A DNA stretch of 38,597 bases from an uncultured Lachnospiraceae bacterium (GCA_934351255.1 CAKRJH010000019.1:1-38597), one strand, 5' to 3'; counted from the first letter of the stretch, positions 1-8,732 are shown. Made by a program: numbers and translations. The notes: a model not told the origin generated them from the letters alone.

Positions 1-1122
1 GAAACCGGAGAGAAGGCTTCTCCAAGTCCGGAACAGGCACAGGAGAATCAGCTCTGTGCTACTCTGGATCAGCAGGCCAAAGTAGAATTAGAAAACATGG
101 ACGGCGTGCAGATCGAGGAGGATTTTGTGTTGAATGGTGCACAGGATTCCGAGGATTCCCAGACTGCCCAGGTGCTCGATGAGGCGATCCAGAGCGTAGT
201 CGATGATCACTGGAATATCAAGGCGATCCATGCGGAAGATGCGCATGGCGGAAGTGGTCAGATCAAGGTGGCTGTGCTGGATTCCGGTGCAGATATCATG
301 GCGAAATATCCGATGGCAGGATTTGTAAATCTGGTAAATCCGGAGGAGAACTCAAATGGAGAAGACTGTACGGGACACGGAACGTCTGTCTGCTCTATCA
401 TCGGACAGGATTCGGATGAAGAGGGAACCAGAGGCGTAGCGGGAGATGAGGAGAATGTAGAGCTGTATTCGGTCAAGGTACTGGATGCTTACAATCAGGG
501 GCCTGTCAGCCGTATCGCGGAGGGTATTCAGTGGTGTATAGACCATGATATTGACATTATCAACATGAGCTTTGGAACAGACAACTATTCAGCCTGCCTG
601 GAAGATGCGGTGCAGAAAGCAGCAGATGCAGGAATCCTTATGGTGGCTTCTGTGGGAAATGGTGGTGAAAACAGTAAGGTGCAATATCCGGCTGCCTTTT
701 CCGAGGTGGTAGGAGTTGGTTCAGTTGATGAATACATGAATCCAAGCGTGTATAATGCACAGGGAAAAGAACTGGAACTTCTGGCACCGGGCGAAAATGT
801 ACCGGTTAATTCCTTCTGGGGATTTTATACGGTAAGTGGTGGAACCAGCTTTGCTGCACCACATGTGTCAGCAGTAGCGGCACTTCTGTGGTCCCAGCAT
901 CCAGAGTGGAACAGCAATACGGTCAGAAAAGTGCTGCAGGAAAGTGCGCGGAGCATCTCATCGGATCGGGAGACGGGATATGGACTTCTGGACTATGCCT
1001 ATGCGGAGAAAATCGCTAAAGATGTGAAGGTATCAGAGACAGTGACCGGAGCTGCGGTAAGTGGTGAGAACCGGACGAAACTGAAAGAGTATGAGATCCC
1101 GGCGATTGTGGAAGCGAATTGG
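1..1122 (+). repeat. Direct duplication of peptidase pro/catalytic region, copy 1 of 2
   Basis: This stretch matches 3932-5053 at a constant offset of 3931 bp. Bases 1-583 are identical by eye. From 584 onward about 20 substitutions occur, most in third codon positions, with only three amino-acid changes (N/S, V/A, S/R). Similarity drops sharply after the codons for EANW near 1120. Confidence 0.95.
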
Positions 1123-2139
1123 AGTGCAACAGAACGGAGAAATACGGAAAATATTACGAATGAGAATGATCATACTCATTTGATTCAGCGTTGTCAGTAC
1201 TATGGATGGATTAATTATCCAGCAGATGAGTTGACTGTTATTAAGAATGCAGCTGTGTTCCCGGATAATACAAATTCAAAGTATAAAGATTCCAATGGAA
1301 AAGCTCCTCATAATTATAAGGCTTTGAATGCAGGGCAGTATGCAAAGGATCAGAAGACTAACTATGTGGCAGCGGCAAATTATTTTTTTGAAAGTGCTTT
1401 GAGACTGTACTATGATAATACGTTGACATTAAGTACATTAAAAGAGGCTGCACCGGCTTGTTATCTTAGTGGTGAGTTGACCGAAAGTCAAATAGCCGAA
1501 GACGTTTATGGAATAAAAAAAGTATTGGGGTACGCATATAACGGGAACTTACCAGGTAATGAGGGAATAACCATTGATAGCGGAAGAAGAAAGCAGTTAC
1601 AAATGGTTGGAATAGCCATTCATATTTCTACAGATGCATTTGCTCATCAGGGAGTATTAAAACCGAAACAAGCAGAGTTTAATCAGATTATGGAGATAAT
1701 TGATAAGCATAATGAAAAGAATCCAGGAGATATCATTTTAAATCAAAGTATGAAGGACACTATTTATGAAGAAATGATGACTTCAAGGTACACTGGAAAA
1801 GATCTTGCATTGGATATTGGAAACTTCCAGAATTTATTATCAAACGGAACGGAAAAAAATAAGGTGGTACATAAATTGATTTGTGACAATCCCAGTTTTG
1901 AATCTGATAGATATTATTGGGGTGCAGGATGGGCAGTGGTCAGAATTCTTCAACAGTATGCAGGAACTCCACATGATTTTGATCCGTATGTTTTTTCCCC
2001 CGATTTAGCTAATCCGGGTCAGGAGTACCCATATGCAACTTATAATTTGAAACGAAATTGTATTGTTACAGGATTTAATTTAGCATATTATCCACTGATT
2101 TCGGACCAGAGGTGGCAGGCGCTTTCTTTTTATAAGTAA
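1..2139 (+). CDS. Secreted S8 (subtilisin-like) peptidase with variable C-terminal domain, copy A (5' end outside window)
   Basis: The frame is open from base 1, so the gene starts upstream. By alignment with copy B (3620-6031) about 104 codons are missing here, including the signal peptide. The subtilase triad is visible: Asp in VLDSGAD (bases 280-282), His in GHGTS (376-378), Ser in GGTSFAAPH (847-849), plus the oxyanion Asn in SVGNGG (658-660). After about base 1122 the protein leaves its near-identity with copy B and enters an AT-richer domain of about 340 residues. That domain keeps an H-x3-D-x3-HQG motif (IHISTDAFAHQG, from base 1618) and the block LICDNPSFE. The histidine/aspartate pattern resembles metal-binding helical domains such as DUF6765 or zinc phospholipase C, but this is a motif-level resemblance only. 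The following LRR gene begins 15 bp after the stop, suggesting co-expression. The target of the peptidase is unknown. Confidence 0.93.
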   Translation, partial: ETGEKASPSPEQAQENQLCATLDQQAKVELENMDGVQIEEDFVLNGAQDSEDSQTAQVLDEAIQSVVDDHWNIKAIHAEDAHGGSGQIKVAVLDSGADIMAKYPMAGFVNLVNPEENSNGEDCTGHGTSVCSIIGQDSDEEGTRGVAGDEENVELYSVKVLDAYNQGPVSRIAEGIQWCIDHDIDIINMSFGTDNYSACLEDAVQKAADAGILMVASVGNGGENSKVQYPAAFSEVVGVGSVDEYMNPSVYNAQGKELELLAPGENVPVNSFWGFYTVSGGTSFAAPHVSAVAALLWSQHPEWNSNTVRKVLQESARSISSDRETGYGLLDYAYAEKIAKDVKVSETVTGAAVSGENRTKLKEYEIPAIVEANWSATERRNTENITNENDHTHLIQRCQYYGWINYPADELTVIKNAAVFPDNTNSKYKDSNGKAPHNYKALNAGQYAKDQKTNYVAAANYFFESALRLYYDNTLTLSTLKEAAPACYLSGELTESQIAEDVYGIKKVLGYAYNGNLPGNEGITIDSGRRKQLQMVGIAIHISTDAFAHQGVLKPKQAEFNQIMEIIDKHNEKNPGDIILNQSMKDTIYEEMMTSRYTGKDLALDIGNFQNLLSNGTEKNKVVHKLICDNPSFESDRYYWGAGWAVVRILQQYAGTPHDFDPYVFSPDLANPGQEYPYATYNLKRNCIVTGFNLAYYPLISDQRWQALSFYK

Positions 2140-2154
2140 TTAGGAGGTGATTAT

Positions 2155-3516
2155 ATAAAAAAATTAGTTTATTTGATTTGTACTCTATTATTTGCATTGA
2201 TATGTAGTGCACAGGCTTCCGCAAAAAACATCAAAATTGACCAGAAAGCATTCCCTGATAAAGTGATTAGGAGAGAACTTGGTTATTGGGATGCCAACGA
2301 TGATGGCAGCTTATCTCCGAAAGAGGCGAAAAAAATCACGGAGATGATATTATATCCCAATGTGAACTATAAGAAAAAGACCATTGATTTTACGGGGATT
2401 CAAAAGTTAAAATGGCTGAAAAAACTGAGCATATCTCAGGGATATCGTGTGAAAAATCTGAAATCAAAGTTCATAAAAGAAATGTATGTGGATCAATATG
2501 CACTTAGCGGCCTGAACTTGAAAAACGTACCAAATCTGCAGAAATTTTATGTAGAGCCGGAGGACGAATCGGATGACGATGCAGAGAGTGTCTCTTATAA
2601 TCCGGTGAAAAAGCCGTTGAGAGACTTTTCATGTTTGCCGAAACTAAGAGTACTTCATTATGACTATGATGAGTCCAAGAGTGTTGTATTAAATGTCTCA
2701 AAAAACAGGAAGTTGACGGAACTGGTTGTGGGTGCACATATTCGAGAACTGAATTTTAACAAACTTCCGAATTTGAAAACGCTTCGTTTAAGTAATATGG
2801 AGGGAGATTGTCTGGATGTATCTATGCTTAACAAATTAACTTCATTGACGTATGAAACACCCAAAAATCAACTTATATTACCAGTGCAAAGCGTGCTGAA
2901 CAGCTTGCGCGTGTCATCGGTGCAGGGCGTTGATGTATCTGGACAGTCAGAATTGTCTGTACTCCAAATGGAGGGAGGAACTTTGAAAAGCAACCTAGCG
3001 CAGAATCAGAAGCTGGAGATGCTGTTTCTGGAAAATGTGCAAGTAGAGAAGGCGCTGGATTTATCAAACAAAACATTATTGAAGGAAGTGAAGCTGAGTT
3101 GGATTTCTAATCAGACGATCGCATTGCAGCAGAGTGGAAAATTGCAGGAACTGTCGATAGATCATGCAGCCGGTTTGACACTTCAGATGCCGCAAAGTGA
3201 GACGTTTAAAAAGCTTTGGCTGGAAGAGACCAATATTTCAGAAATTGATCTTACCGGGTGTCCTAACGTAGAAGAGATTGTGCTGGAAGTACGCGGAGTG
3301 GACGATGTGATGCCGAAGATTCTGACCAAAACGTTAACCGGGCTCAAGAAGGTCACTTTGCAGGGAAATTCATCCAATGCTTCCAGTGCGGCGTATGTAC
3401 TGGATTCCTTTAATATTGCCGGTGCCGATCAGTTGGAAAGTTTATATATTGTAGACATGCCGAACTATACAGTTAACCTGAATTGGTTTCCGAATTTAAG
3501 GTATACAAATTTATAA
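2155..3516 (+). CDS. Secreted EF-hand/leucine-rich-repeat protein, type 1 (apparent ATA start)
   Basis: A secreted protein of about 453 residues, with signal peptide (KKLVYLICTLLFALICSAQASA), an N-terminal FPD..R segment, an EF-hand-like loop DANDDGSLSPKE (about residues 46-57) and irregular leucine-rich repeats to the end. I saw no LPXTG or other wall anchor. The ideal ribosome site AGGAGG (2142-2147) sits 7 nt before an ATA codon at 2155 that begins the signal peptide exactly where its paralogues have ATG. The next usual start, TTG at 2173, is 25 nt from that site and cuts off the positive n-region. The start is therefore either a rare AUA codon or a mutated ATG. The gene follows peptidase A by 15 bp and is paralogous to 8782-10170. 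Function unknown; binding of, or protection against, the upstream peptidase is a guess from position. Confidence 0.85.
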   Translation: MKKLVYLICTLLFALICSAQASAKNIKIDQKAFPDKVIRRELGYWDANDDGSLSPKEAKKITEMILYPNVNYKKKTIDFTGIQKLKWLKKLSISQGYRVKNLKSKFIKEMYVDQYALSGLNLKNVPNLQKFYVEPEDESDDDAESVSYNPVKKPLRDFSCLPKLRVLHYDYDESKSVVLNVSKNRKLTELVVGAHIRELNFNKLPNLKTLRLSNMEGDCLDVSMLNKLTSLTYETPKNQLILPVQSVLNSLRVSSVQGVDVSGQSELSVLQMEGGTLKSNLAQNQKLEMLFLENVQVEKALDLSNKTLLKEVKLSWISNQTIALQQSGKLQELSIDHAAGLTLQMPQSETFKKLWLEETNISEIDLTGCPNVEEIVLEVRGVDDVMPKILTKTLTGLKKVTLQGNSSNASSAAYVLDSFNIAGADQLESLYIVDMPNYTVNLNWFPNLRYTNL

Positions 3517-3619
3517 GAGAGGGAAAGAGATATTGCAAGTCTATTTAGAGACAGACCAAAATGAAGATATTAAGAGGAAAAAGAATGTAAAGTTTAAATG
3601 AGATAAAAGGAGAAAAAGA

Positions 3620-6031
3620 ATGAGTAAAAGAAATGAAGTACTTAGAGTGTTAACTATGGTGTTTGCGATTCTTGGAATTATCGAAAACCTGCTGCTGGTG
3701 CCGGCCAATTTCCTGTGCACCGGGAGAGCATATGCTGTGGAGGCGAAGGTTCAGCAGACCGAGGAAGACAAGGAGATGGGTGACTATGAGAACGCTGATT
3801 TTGGAAACAGCGTATCCCGCGAAGTTCCAAATCCGGATGGAGTGATCCAGAATGATGTCGGAGAAGTGCAGTATATCATCCAGACAGAAGATAAGGACAC
3901 TTATCGCGATGTCAAGGCATTTGTGAAAGAAGAAACCGGAGAGAAGGCTTCTCCAAGTCCGGAACAGGCACAGGAGAATCAGCTCTGTGCTACTCTGGAT
4001 CAGCAGGCCAAAGTAGAATTAGAAAACATGGACGGCGTGCAGATCGAGGAGGATTTTGTGTTGAATGGTGCACAGGATTCCGAGGATTCCCAGACTGCCC
4101 AGGTGCTCGATGAGGCGATCCAGAGCGTAGTCGATGATCACTGGAATATCAAGGCGATCCATGCGGAAGATGCGCATGGCGGAAGTGGTCAGATCAAGGT
4201 GGCTGTGCTGGATTCCGGTGCAGATATCATGGCGAAATATCCGATGGCAGGATTTGTAAATCTGGTAAATCCGGAGGAGAACTCAAATGGAGAAGACTGT
4301 ACGGGACACGGAACGTCTGTCTGCTCTATCATCGGACAGGATTCGGATGAAGAGGGAACCAGAGGCGTAGCGGGAGATGAGGAGAATGTAGAGCTGTATT
4401 CGGTCAAGGTACTGGATGCTTACAATCAGGGGCCTGTCAGCCGTATCGCGGAGGGTATTCAGTGGTGTATAGACCATGATATTGACATTATCAACATGAG
4501 CTTTGGAACAGACAGCTATTCAGCCTGCCTGGAAGATGCGGTGCAGAAAGCAGCAGATGCAGGAATCCTTATGGTAGCCTCTGTGGGAAATGGCGGTGAA
4601 AACAGTAAGGTACAATACCCGGCTGCCTTTTCTGAGGTGGTAGGAGTTGGCTCAGTCGATGAATACATGAATCCAAGTGTGTATAATGCGCAGGGAAAAG
4701 AACTGGAACTTCTGGCACCGGGCGAAAATGTACCGGTTAATTCCTTCTGGGGATTTTACACGGTAAGTGGTGGAACCAGCTTTGCTGCACCGCATGTGTC
4801 AGCAGTAGCGGCACTTCTGTGGTCCCAGCATCCAGAGTGGAACAGCAATACGGTCAGAAAAGTGCTGCAGGAAAGTGCGCGGAGCATCTCATCGGATCGG
4901 GAGACGGGGTATGGACTTCTGGACTATGCCTATGCAGAGAAGATCGCTAAAGATGTGAAGGTATCAGAGACTGCGACCGGAGCTGCGGTAAGAGGTGAGA
5001 ACCGGACGAAACTGAAAGAGTATGAGATCCCGGCGATCGTGGAAGCGAATTGGGAGATAAATGAACACAAATACAAAAATGAACAGGTTTCAAATGATAA
5101 TGATCATGCATATCTGATACAGAGATGTCAGTATTTTGGATGGGTGAACTATTCAAATGTAGAACTGACCATTATGAAAAATGCCTGTGTGTTTCCGGAT
5201 AGTAAAACTACCTATTCATCGGGAGGCAGTAAAAATAAACCGCACGACGATGAGGTCATGAATGCCGGACAGTATTCATATGCTAAAAAGCAAATGACAA
5301 ACTACGTGGCAGCAACTAAGTGCTTGTATAACTGTGCATGGAGAATACATCAAGGGATAGATTGCAGTGTGGCTCAGATGAAAAATTATTGTACAAACAA
5401 TTATAAGAGCGATTTGTTAAATTCAGAAAACCTTGAGAAAGATGTACACAATTTACGCTGGATGGTTCAGTATGCAATGACAGCGGTTCTTCCCCAAAAT
5501 AAGAATCTTGGAGGATTAACCAGTCGTATGCAACAGTTGCAGCTTATTGGATTAGCGATACATGTAGCCTCTGATGCATATGCACATCAAGGCCTTGTAC
5601 CTGCATGGGATTATGATTCCATTGAGACGGCCGCTAGAGTATATGGTGTAGGTGAGTTTAGAGGAACAAAACTTGAAGATAAGTTAAAAACAGGAATCTA
5701 CACAACTAAAATGGTGGCACATCATGTTCAAGCAGATATAAGCATCGCACATGGGTTAATATGTGATAACCCTTCTTTTGAAGAAGCAAGATATATTATG
5801 GGTTCTGCTTGGGCAGTGATAAAGATGTTACAATATTTTTCGCAACCAACCCCGGCAAAGTTTGATCCGTATGTATTTACTGTAGATTTAGTTGACGCTA
5901 ACTATACATATGACTATGGAATCTATAATTTGAAGGGGAATGTGATTAGTGCTGGTTATAGCTTGGCAGAGTATCCCTTGGTTTCAGTTGAGAGATGGAA
6001 TAAATTATCTAAAGTACCAAATACCAAGTAG
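3620..6031 (+). CDS. Secreted S8 (subtilisin-like) peptidase with variable C-terminal domain, copy B (complete)
   Basis: 803 residues. Start ATG follows AAAGGAGAAAA at normal spacing. Residues 1-40 form a signal peptide (hydrophobic core LTMVFAILGIIENLLL, then RAYA), followed by an acidic propeptide. The catalytic triad is Asp198, His230 and Ser387, with oxyanion Asn324. Residues 105-478 are nearly identical to copy A; from about 479 the sequence diverges. The C-terminal domain (about 325 residues) keeps NDH..LIQRCQY.GW.NY, the H648-x3-D652-x3-H656 motif (IHVASDAYAHQG), LICDNPSFE and FDPYVF, which suggests a conserved metal-binding fold with variable surfaces. A type-2 LRR gene starts 17 bp downstream. 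The enzyme class is secure; the substrate and the role of the C-terminal domain are not. Confidence 0.96.
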   Translation: MSKRNEVLRVLTMVFAILGIIENLLLVPANFLCTGRAYAVEAKVQQTEEDKEMGDYENADFGNSVSREVPNPDGVIQNDVGEVQYIIQTEDKDTYRDVKAFVKEETGEKASPSPEQAQENQLCATLDQQAKVELENMDGVQIEEDFVLNGAQDSEDSQTAQVLDEAIQSVVDDHWNIKAIHAEDAHGGSGQIKVAVLDSGADIMAKYPMAGFVNLVNPEENSNGEDCTGHGTSVCSIIGQDSDEEGTRGVAGDEENVELYSVKVLDAYNQGPVSRIAEGIQWCIDHDIDIINMSFGTDSYSACLEDAVQKAADAGILMVASVGNGGENSKVQYPAAFSEVVGVGSVDEYMNPSVYNAQGKELELLAPGENVPVNSFWGFYTVSGGTSFAAPHVSAVAALLWSQHPEWNSNTVRKVLQESARSISSDRETGYGLLDYAYAEKIAKDVKVSETATGAAVRGENRTKLKEYEIPAIVEANWEINEHKYKNEQVSNDNDHAYLIQRCQYFGWVNYSNVELTIMKNACVFPDSKTTYSSGGSKNKPHDDEVMNAGQYSYAKKQMTNYVAATKCLYNCAWRIHQGIDCSVAQMKNYCTNNYKSDLLNSENLEKDVHNLRWMVQYAMTAVLPQNKNLGGLTSRMQQLQLIGLAIHVASDAYAHQGLVPAWDYDSIETAARVYGVGEFRGTKLEDKLKTGIYTTKMVAHHVQADISIAHGLICDNPSFEEARYIMGSAWAVIKMLQYFSQPTPAKFDPYVFTVDLVDANYTYDYGIYNLKGNVISAGYSLAEYPLVSVERWNKLSKVPNTK
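3932..5053 (+). repeat. Direct duplication of peptidase pro/catalytic region, copy 2 of 2
   Basis: Partner of 1-1122. The first 583 bases are identical to copy 1. The remaining 540 or so carry about 20 mostly synonymous differences. The abrupt end of similarity marks the junction with the divergent C-terminal domain. Confidence 0.95.
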
Positions 6032-6048
6032 TATGAGAGGAGTGGATT

Positions 6049-7251
6049 ATGAGAAGAAAAATGTTATCAATCGCATTATTCGCGATGCTGGCATTAGGAT
6101 TCAGCGCAAAAGCATCTGCGAAGGACATTGCGATCGACGAGACCAATTTTCCAGATCCGGGACTTCGGGAGTATGTGCAGACCGCGTACGACGCGAACAA
6201 GGACGGGGTGCTGTCGGATGAGGAGAATAAGACGGCGAAGGAGATGAAGGTGTATTTTAATGCGGATCCAACCCTCATGATAAGCATCCGGGAAGATAAT
6301 ACGGACTATTATTATGACCTCGGGAAATGGAAAGTTCACAAGGAGTTCCCGTGTGATCAGATCGCAGAGAATCCCCTGAGGCCGCATGATGAGGCATATG
6401 TCGTTGGATCGTATCCGTGGGAATGTGTTATTAATCAGCCAGTTAAGAGCTGGAAAGGTCTGGAAAAACTCACCTCTTTGGGATGGATGACCATCGGAGG
6501 CGCTGTGCCTGAAAAATTGGAGATAAAAGGGGTACGGACGTTGTATGGTTTGACAATAGGGGGAGATACCTCTGATTTTGTGAGTGTATCGGTGAAGAAA
6601 TGTCCCAAATTTCGATATCTTACGTTTGCACGTACCTATAAATTGAAAAAAATCATTTTATCCAAAGACCTGAAAGATTTGAGAGAGATCGAACAAAGAG
6701 AATTTTTTGACAGTTCTGTTTCAGGTCAGGATACCAGACGCAAGAAGCCGGAGATTGTGATTGGGGAGACTTCCAAGTTGAAGAATATAAATATATGGCA
6801 AAAACCGATTAAAAAGCTTCAGGTTAAGTATTCTTCGTTAAAAAAACTTCAGGAGATGACATTGCTGATGGATAATCCAAAGGAGGAGATAGATTTATCT
6901 GCTTGTAAACAACTTTATTCATTAACGATTCTTGGGAAATACCGTAAAATCATTCTTCCAAATCAGAAACTGTATTCGGCACAGGGCGCTGGGAGGCACG
7001 ATGACTGGATGTATGAATTTGAGACAATTATTTCGTTTGACTCGAAGAATGGCCCAAAGATCCTGGATCTCAGCAAGTCTACCCGCGCGCGGGATTATGC
7101 AGACGAATATATTTTCTCGGAATTAATGAGGAAATTAAAAGAGGGAAAGGTTCGTACCAAAACCTTAGTCGTGAGCCGGAAGATGTATGAAAAACGCAGG
7201 AATACGTTGAGACTGCTCCGAAAAAAGGGAATTAACGTACAGGTGAAGTAA
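6049..7251 (+). CDS. Secreted EF-hand/LRR-like protein, type 2, copy 1
   Basis: 400 residues. ATG preceded by GAGAGGAGTGG. Signal peptide MRRKMLSIALFAMLALGFSAKASA, then FPDPGLREYV and a canonical EF-hand-like loop D48-A-N-K-D-G-V-L-S-D-E-E59. The rest is a set of irregular leucine-rich strands (LEKLTSLGWMTIGG, LYGLTIGGD) ending in a basic tail, RLLRKKGINVQVK. Four copies of this type occur in the window (also 10200, 11446, 12678); this is the one next to a peptidase gene (17 bp after peptidase B). Its middle is closest to the 12678 copy, while about 6810-7000 is almost identical to the 10200 copy, so it looks mosaic. No surface anchor is evident. Function unknown. Confidence 0.93.
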   Translation: MRRKMLSIALFAMLALGFSAKASAKDIAIDETNFPDPGLREYVQTAYDANKDGVLSDEENKTAKEMKVYFNADPTLMISIREDNTDYYYDLGKWKVHKEFPCDQIAENPLRPHDEAYVVGSYPWECVINQPVKSWKGLEKLTSLGWMTIGGAVPEKLEIKGVRTLYGLTIGGDTSDFVSVSVKKCPKFRYLTFARTYKLKKIILSKDLKDLREIEQREFFDSSVSGQDTRRKKPEIVIGETSKLKNINIWQKPIKKLQVKYSSLKKLQEMTLLMDNPKEEIDLSACKQLYSLTILGKYRKIILPNQKLYSAQGAGRHDDWMYEFETIISFDSKNGPKILDLSKSTRARDYADEYIFSELMRKLKEGKVRTKTLVVSRKMYEKRRNTLRLLRKKGINVQVK

Positions 7252-7274
7252 CAGTAGAATGAGAGGAAAACAGT

Positions 7275-8558
7275 ATGGAATACACAATCGAACTTCAGGA
7301 CATCCCCTGGGACAGACTGGATGCGTGGAGTGATTATTGCAAGTACGCAAAGAGGCATTGCCGTTATCTGCAATTTCCGGAGCAGGGTACTGTCATTTTC
7401 AAGGATGACAAGATGCGCTATACCATGTACGATGCTACCGTGATCGTTAAGGGCGGCGTCTCTGATTTCCTGGATCAGTATTTCCCGATCGAAGTTCAGG
7501 ATGCGCCGAACCCGGAGGTGCATATTCTCCCGCTGGAGACGAAAGTATATTCCAGTACCTATCTGTTTAGCAGCACAAGGCTGGCGATCCTTCAGGCGGA
7601 TGAAAAGGCCCGGCCGGTTCTAGACAAATACCTGATCGATCTGTTCTGTTGTTACAATCCGGAATATGACACGTTCTATTTCATGGAGGAAGATTATGAA
7701 AAACTGTTGCGCTATGAGCGTGTGAATTATGCAGATATTGGCTATGGAGTGGAGCTTCTGGACTGGATCCGGCAGAGAATTTCCGACGATGCTTATGTAA
7801 ATATTCATCTGGACGAATACTATATTCCGGAGAAAGAATGGTATGAAAAACGACATTTTGTACATGAGACGCTGATCTACGGATATGACGATGTGAAGAA
7901 AGTATTTCATGCCTATGGATTCGGGAAGAGGGAGCAGATGCTTTGTTTTGAGATCGGATATGAGGATCTGATCCGGGCGTTTGAAAAGGGGCGTCTGTTT
8001 TACTTCTCGGGGGCAGAGTATCTGGAAAAACCGGAGTGCTTCCCCATTACGGCGATGACGGTCTGTGTGCAGGAAGAATTTGAACTGGACTGGCGGTTTA
8101 TGAAAGAAAAGCTGTGGTGGTATCTGCATCCGCTCAAAAATGATGTTCGCGATGGTGTCGAGTATGTGCATGGGATTGATGTTCATATTGCCATCTGGGA
8201 GGAACTGGAGGGCACCAGAAAAACGGACACTGTGGACTATCGGACTTTCCACTTGTTATGGGAGCACAAGAGAAATCTGTGCAGGCTGCTGACGAAGATC
8301 CTTCCGATGGAGGATTACTCTTATGGGATCAATGACATCATGGCGGGATACCGGGAGCTGGAAAGCAAGTATGAACAGATCCGGTGGACATATCTGAGGA
8401 AGTCTGATCAAAACGATCTGCTGGATTCGATGAGTCATGTGGTGACAGACAAAACCTGGAAGAAGAGAATGGCATTGAAAATGCGAGAGATGTTCGACCT
8501 GGAAAGAAAGGTATTATACCGGCATATACTGGCCGATTATCATGCAAATTTAATGTAA
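7275..8558 (+). CDS. Cytoplasmic protein resembling BtrH N-terminal (papain-fold-related) family
   Basis: 427 residues, ATG 24 bp after the upstream LRR gene and preceded by GAGAGGAAA. There is no signal peptide, unlike all its neighbours. The stretch around residues 170-215 (IHLDEYYIPEKEWY, then HFVHETLIYGYDD and YAYGF-like HAYGFGKRE) resembles the butirosin BtrH / C39-like group in which a His and an Asp follow the sequence D-E-Y-x-P. I do not see the expected catalytic Cys clearly, so peptidase or acyltransferase activity should not be assumed. The C-terminal third is charged and helical. Relatives are often found with peptide-modifying or secreted-peptide genes, which would suit a maturation role for the secreted proteins here, but that is inference. 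A terminator follows at 8637. Confidence 0.6.
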   Translation: MEYTIELQDIPWDRLDAWSDYCKYAKRHCRYLQFPEQGTVIFKDDKMRYTMYDATVIVKGGVSDFLDQYFPIEVQDAPNPEVHILPLETKVYSSTYLFSSTRLAILQADEKARPVLDKYLIDLFCCYNPEYDTFYFMEEDYEKLLRYERVNYADIGYGVELLDWIRQRISDDAYVNIHLDEYYIPEKEWYEKRHFVHETLIYGYDDVKKVFHAYGFGKREQMLCFEIGYEDLIRAFEKGRLFYFSGAEYLEKPECFPITAMTVCVQEEFELDWRFMKEKLWWYLHPLKNDVRDGVEYVHGIDVHIAIWEELEGTRKTDTVDYRTFHLLWEHKRNLCRLLTKILPMEDYSYGINDIMAGYRELESKYEQIRWTYLRKSDQNDLLDSMSHVVTDKTWKKRMALKMREMFDLERKVLYRHILADYHANLM

Positions 8559-8565
8559 AATTTTC

Positions 8566-8604
8566 TTAAGGTAGCGAGCCGAAAACCGGCTGATTGCCCC
8601 TTAA
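8566..8604 (+). other. Possible structured RNA segment in the 3' untranslated region
   Basis: An outer pairing TTAAGG (8566-8571) with CCTTAA (8599-8604) encloses a small perfect hairpin AGCCG (8577-8581)/CGGCT (8587-8591) with loop AAAAC. It lies between the BtrH-like gene and its terminator. No known riboswitch core was recognised. Confidence 0.35.
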
Positions 8605-8636
8605 ACGGCAATAAAATTAGTGAAAAATGGCAAAAT

Positions 8637-8678
8637 CGTGTCAAAATAGTTAAAAACTGTTTAGACACGGTTTTTTTT
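8637..8678 (+). terminator. Rho-independent terminator after the BtrH-like gene
   Basis: CGTGTC (8637-8642) pairs with GACACG (8664-8669). After one A/A mismatch the pairing continues as AAATAGTT/AACTGTTT (one T-G wobble) to an AAA loop, giving about 14 pairs. A run of eight T follows (8671-8678). It ends the first LRR/peptidase transcription unit. Confidence 0.9.
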
Positions 8679-8704
8679 CTATATTTTTGGATATTAACTG
8701 CCTC

Positions 8705-8732
8705 TTGCAATGGAGGGACATTTTTGTATAAT
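8705..8732 (+). promoter_or_regulatory. Sigma-A promoter for the second LRR gene group
   Basis: TTGCAA (8705-8710), 16-bp spacer, consensus TATAAT (8727-8732). It sits just after a terminator and about 50 bp before the ATG at 8782, so it probably drives the four LRR genes 8782-13880 as one unit. Confidence 0.8.

Noticed and set aside
1..2139. Copy A of the peptidase as a pseudogene
   Set aside because: The frame is open throughout, the triad is intact and the C-terminal motifs are kept; only the window edge truncates it.
2173..3516. TTG start at 2173 for the first type-1 LRR gene
   Set aside because: It lies 25 nt from the only good ribosome site and removes the lysines of the signal peptide; ATA 2155 fits far better.
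7082..7093. Perfect 12-bp palindrome CCCGCGCGCGGG inside a type-2 LRR gene
   Set aside because: The paralogues read CCCGGGCTGATG here; a local codon change explains it and no role is suggested.
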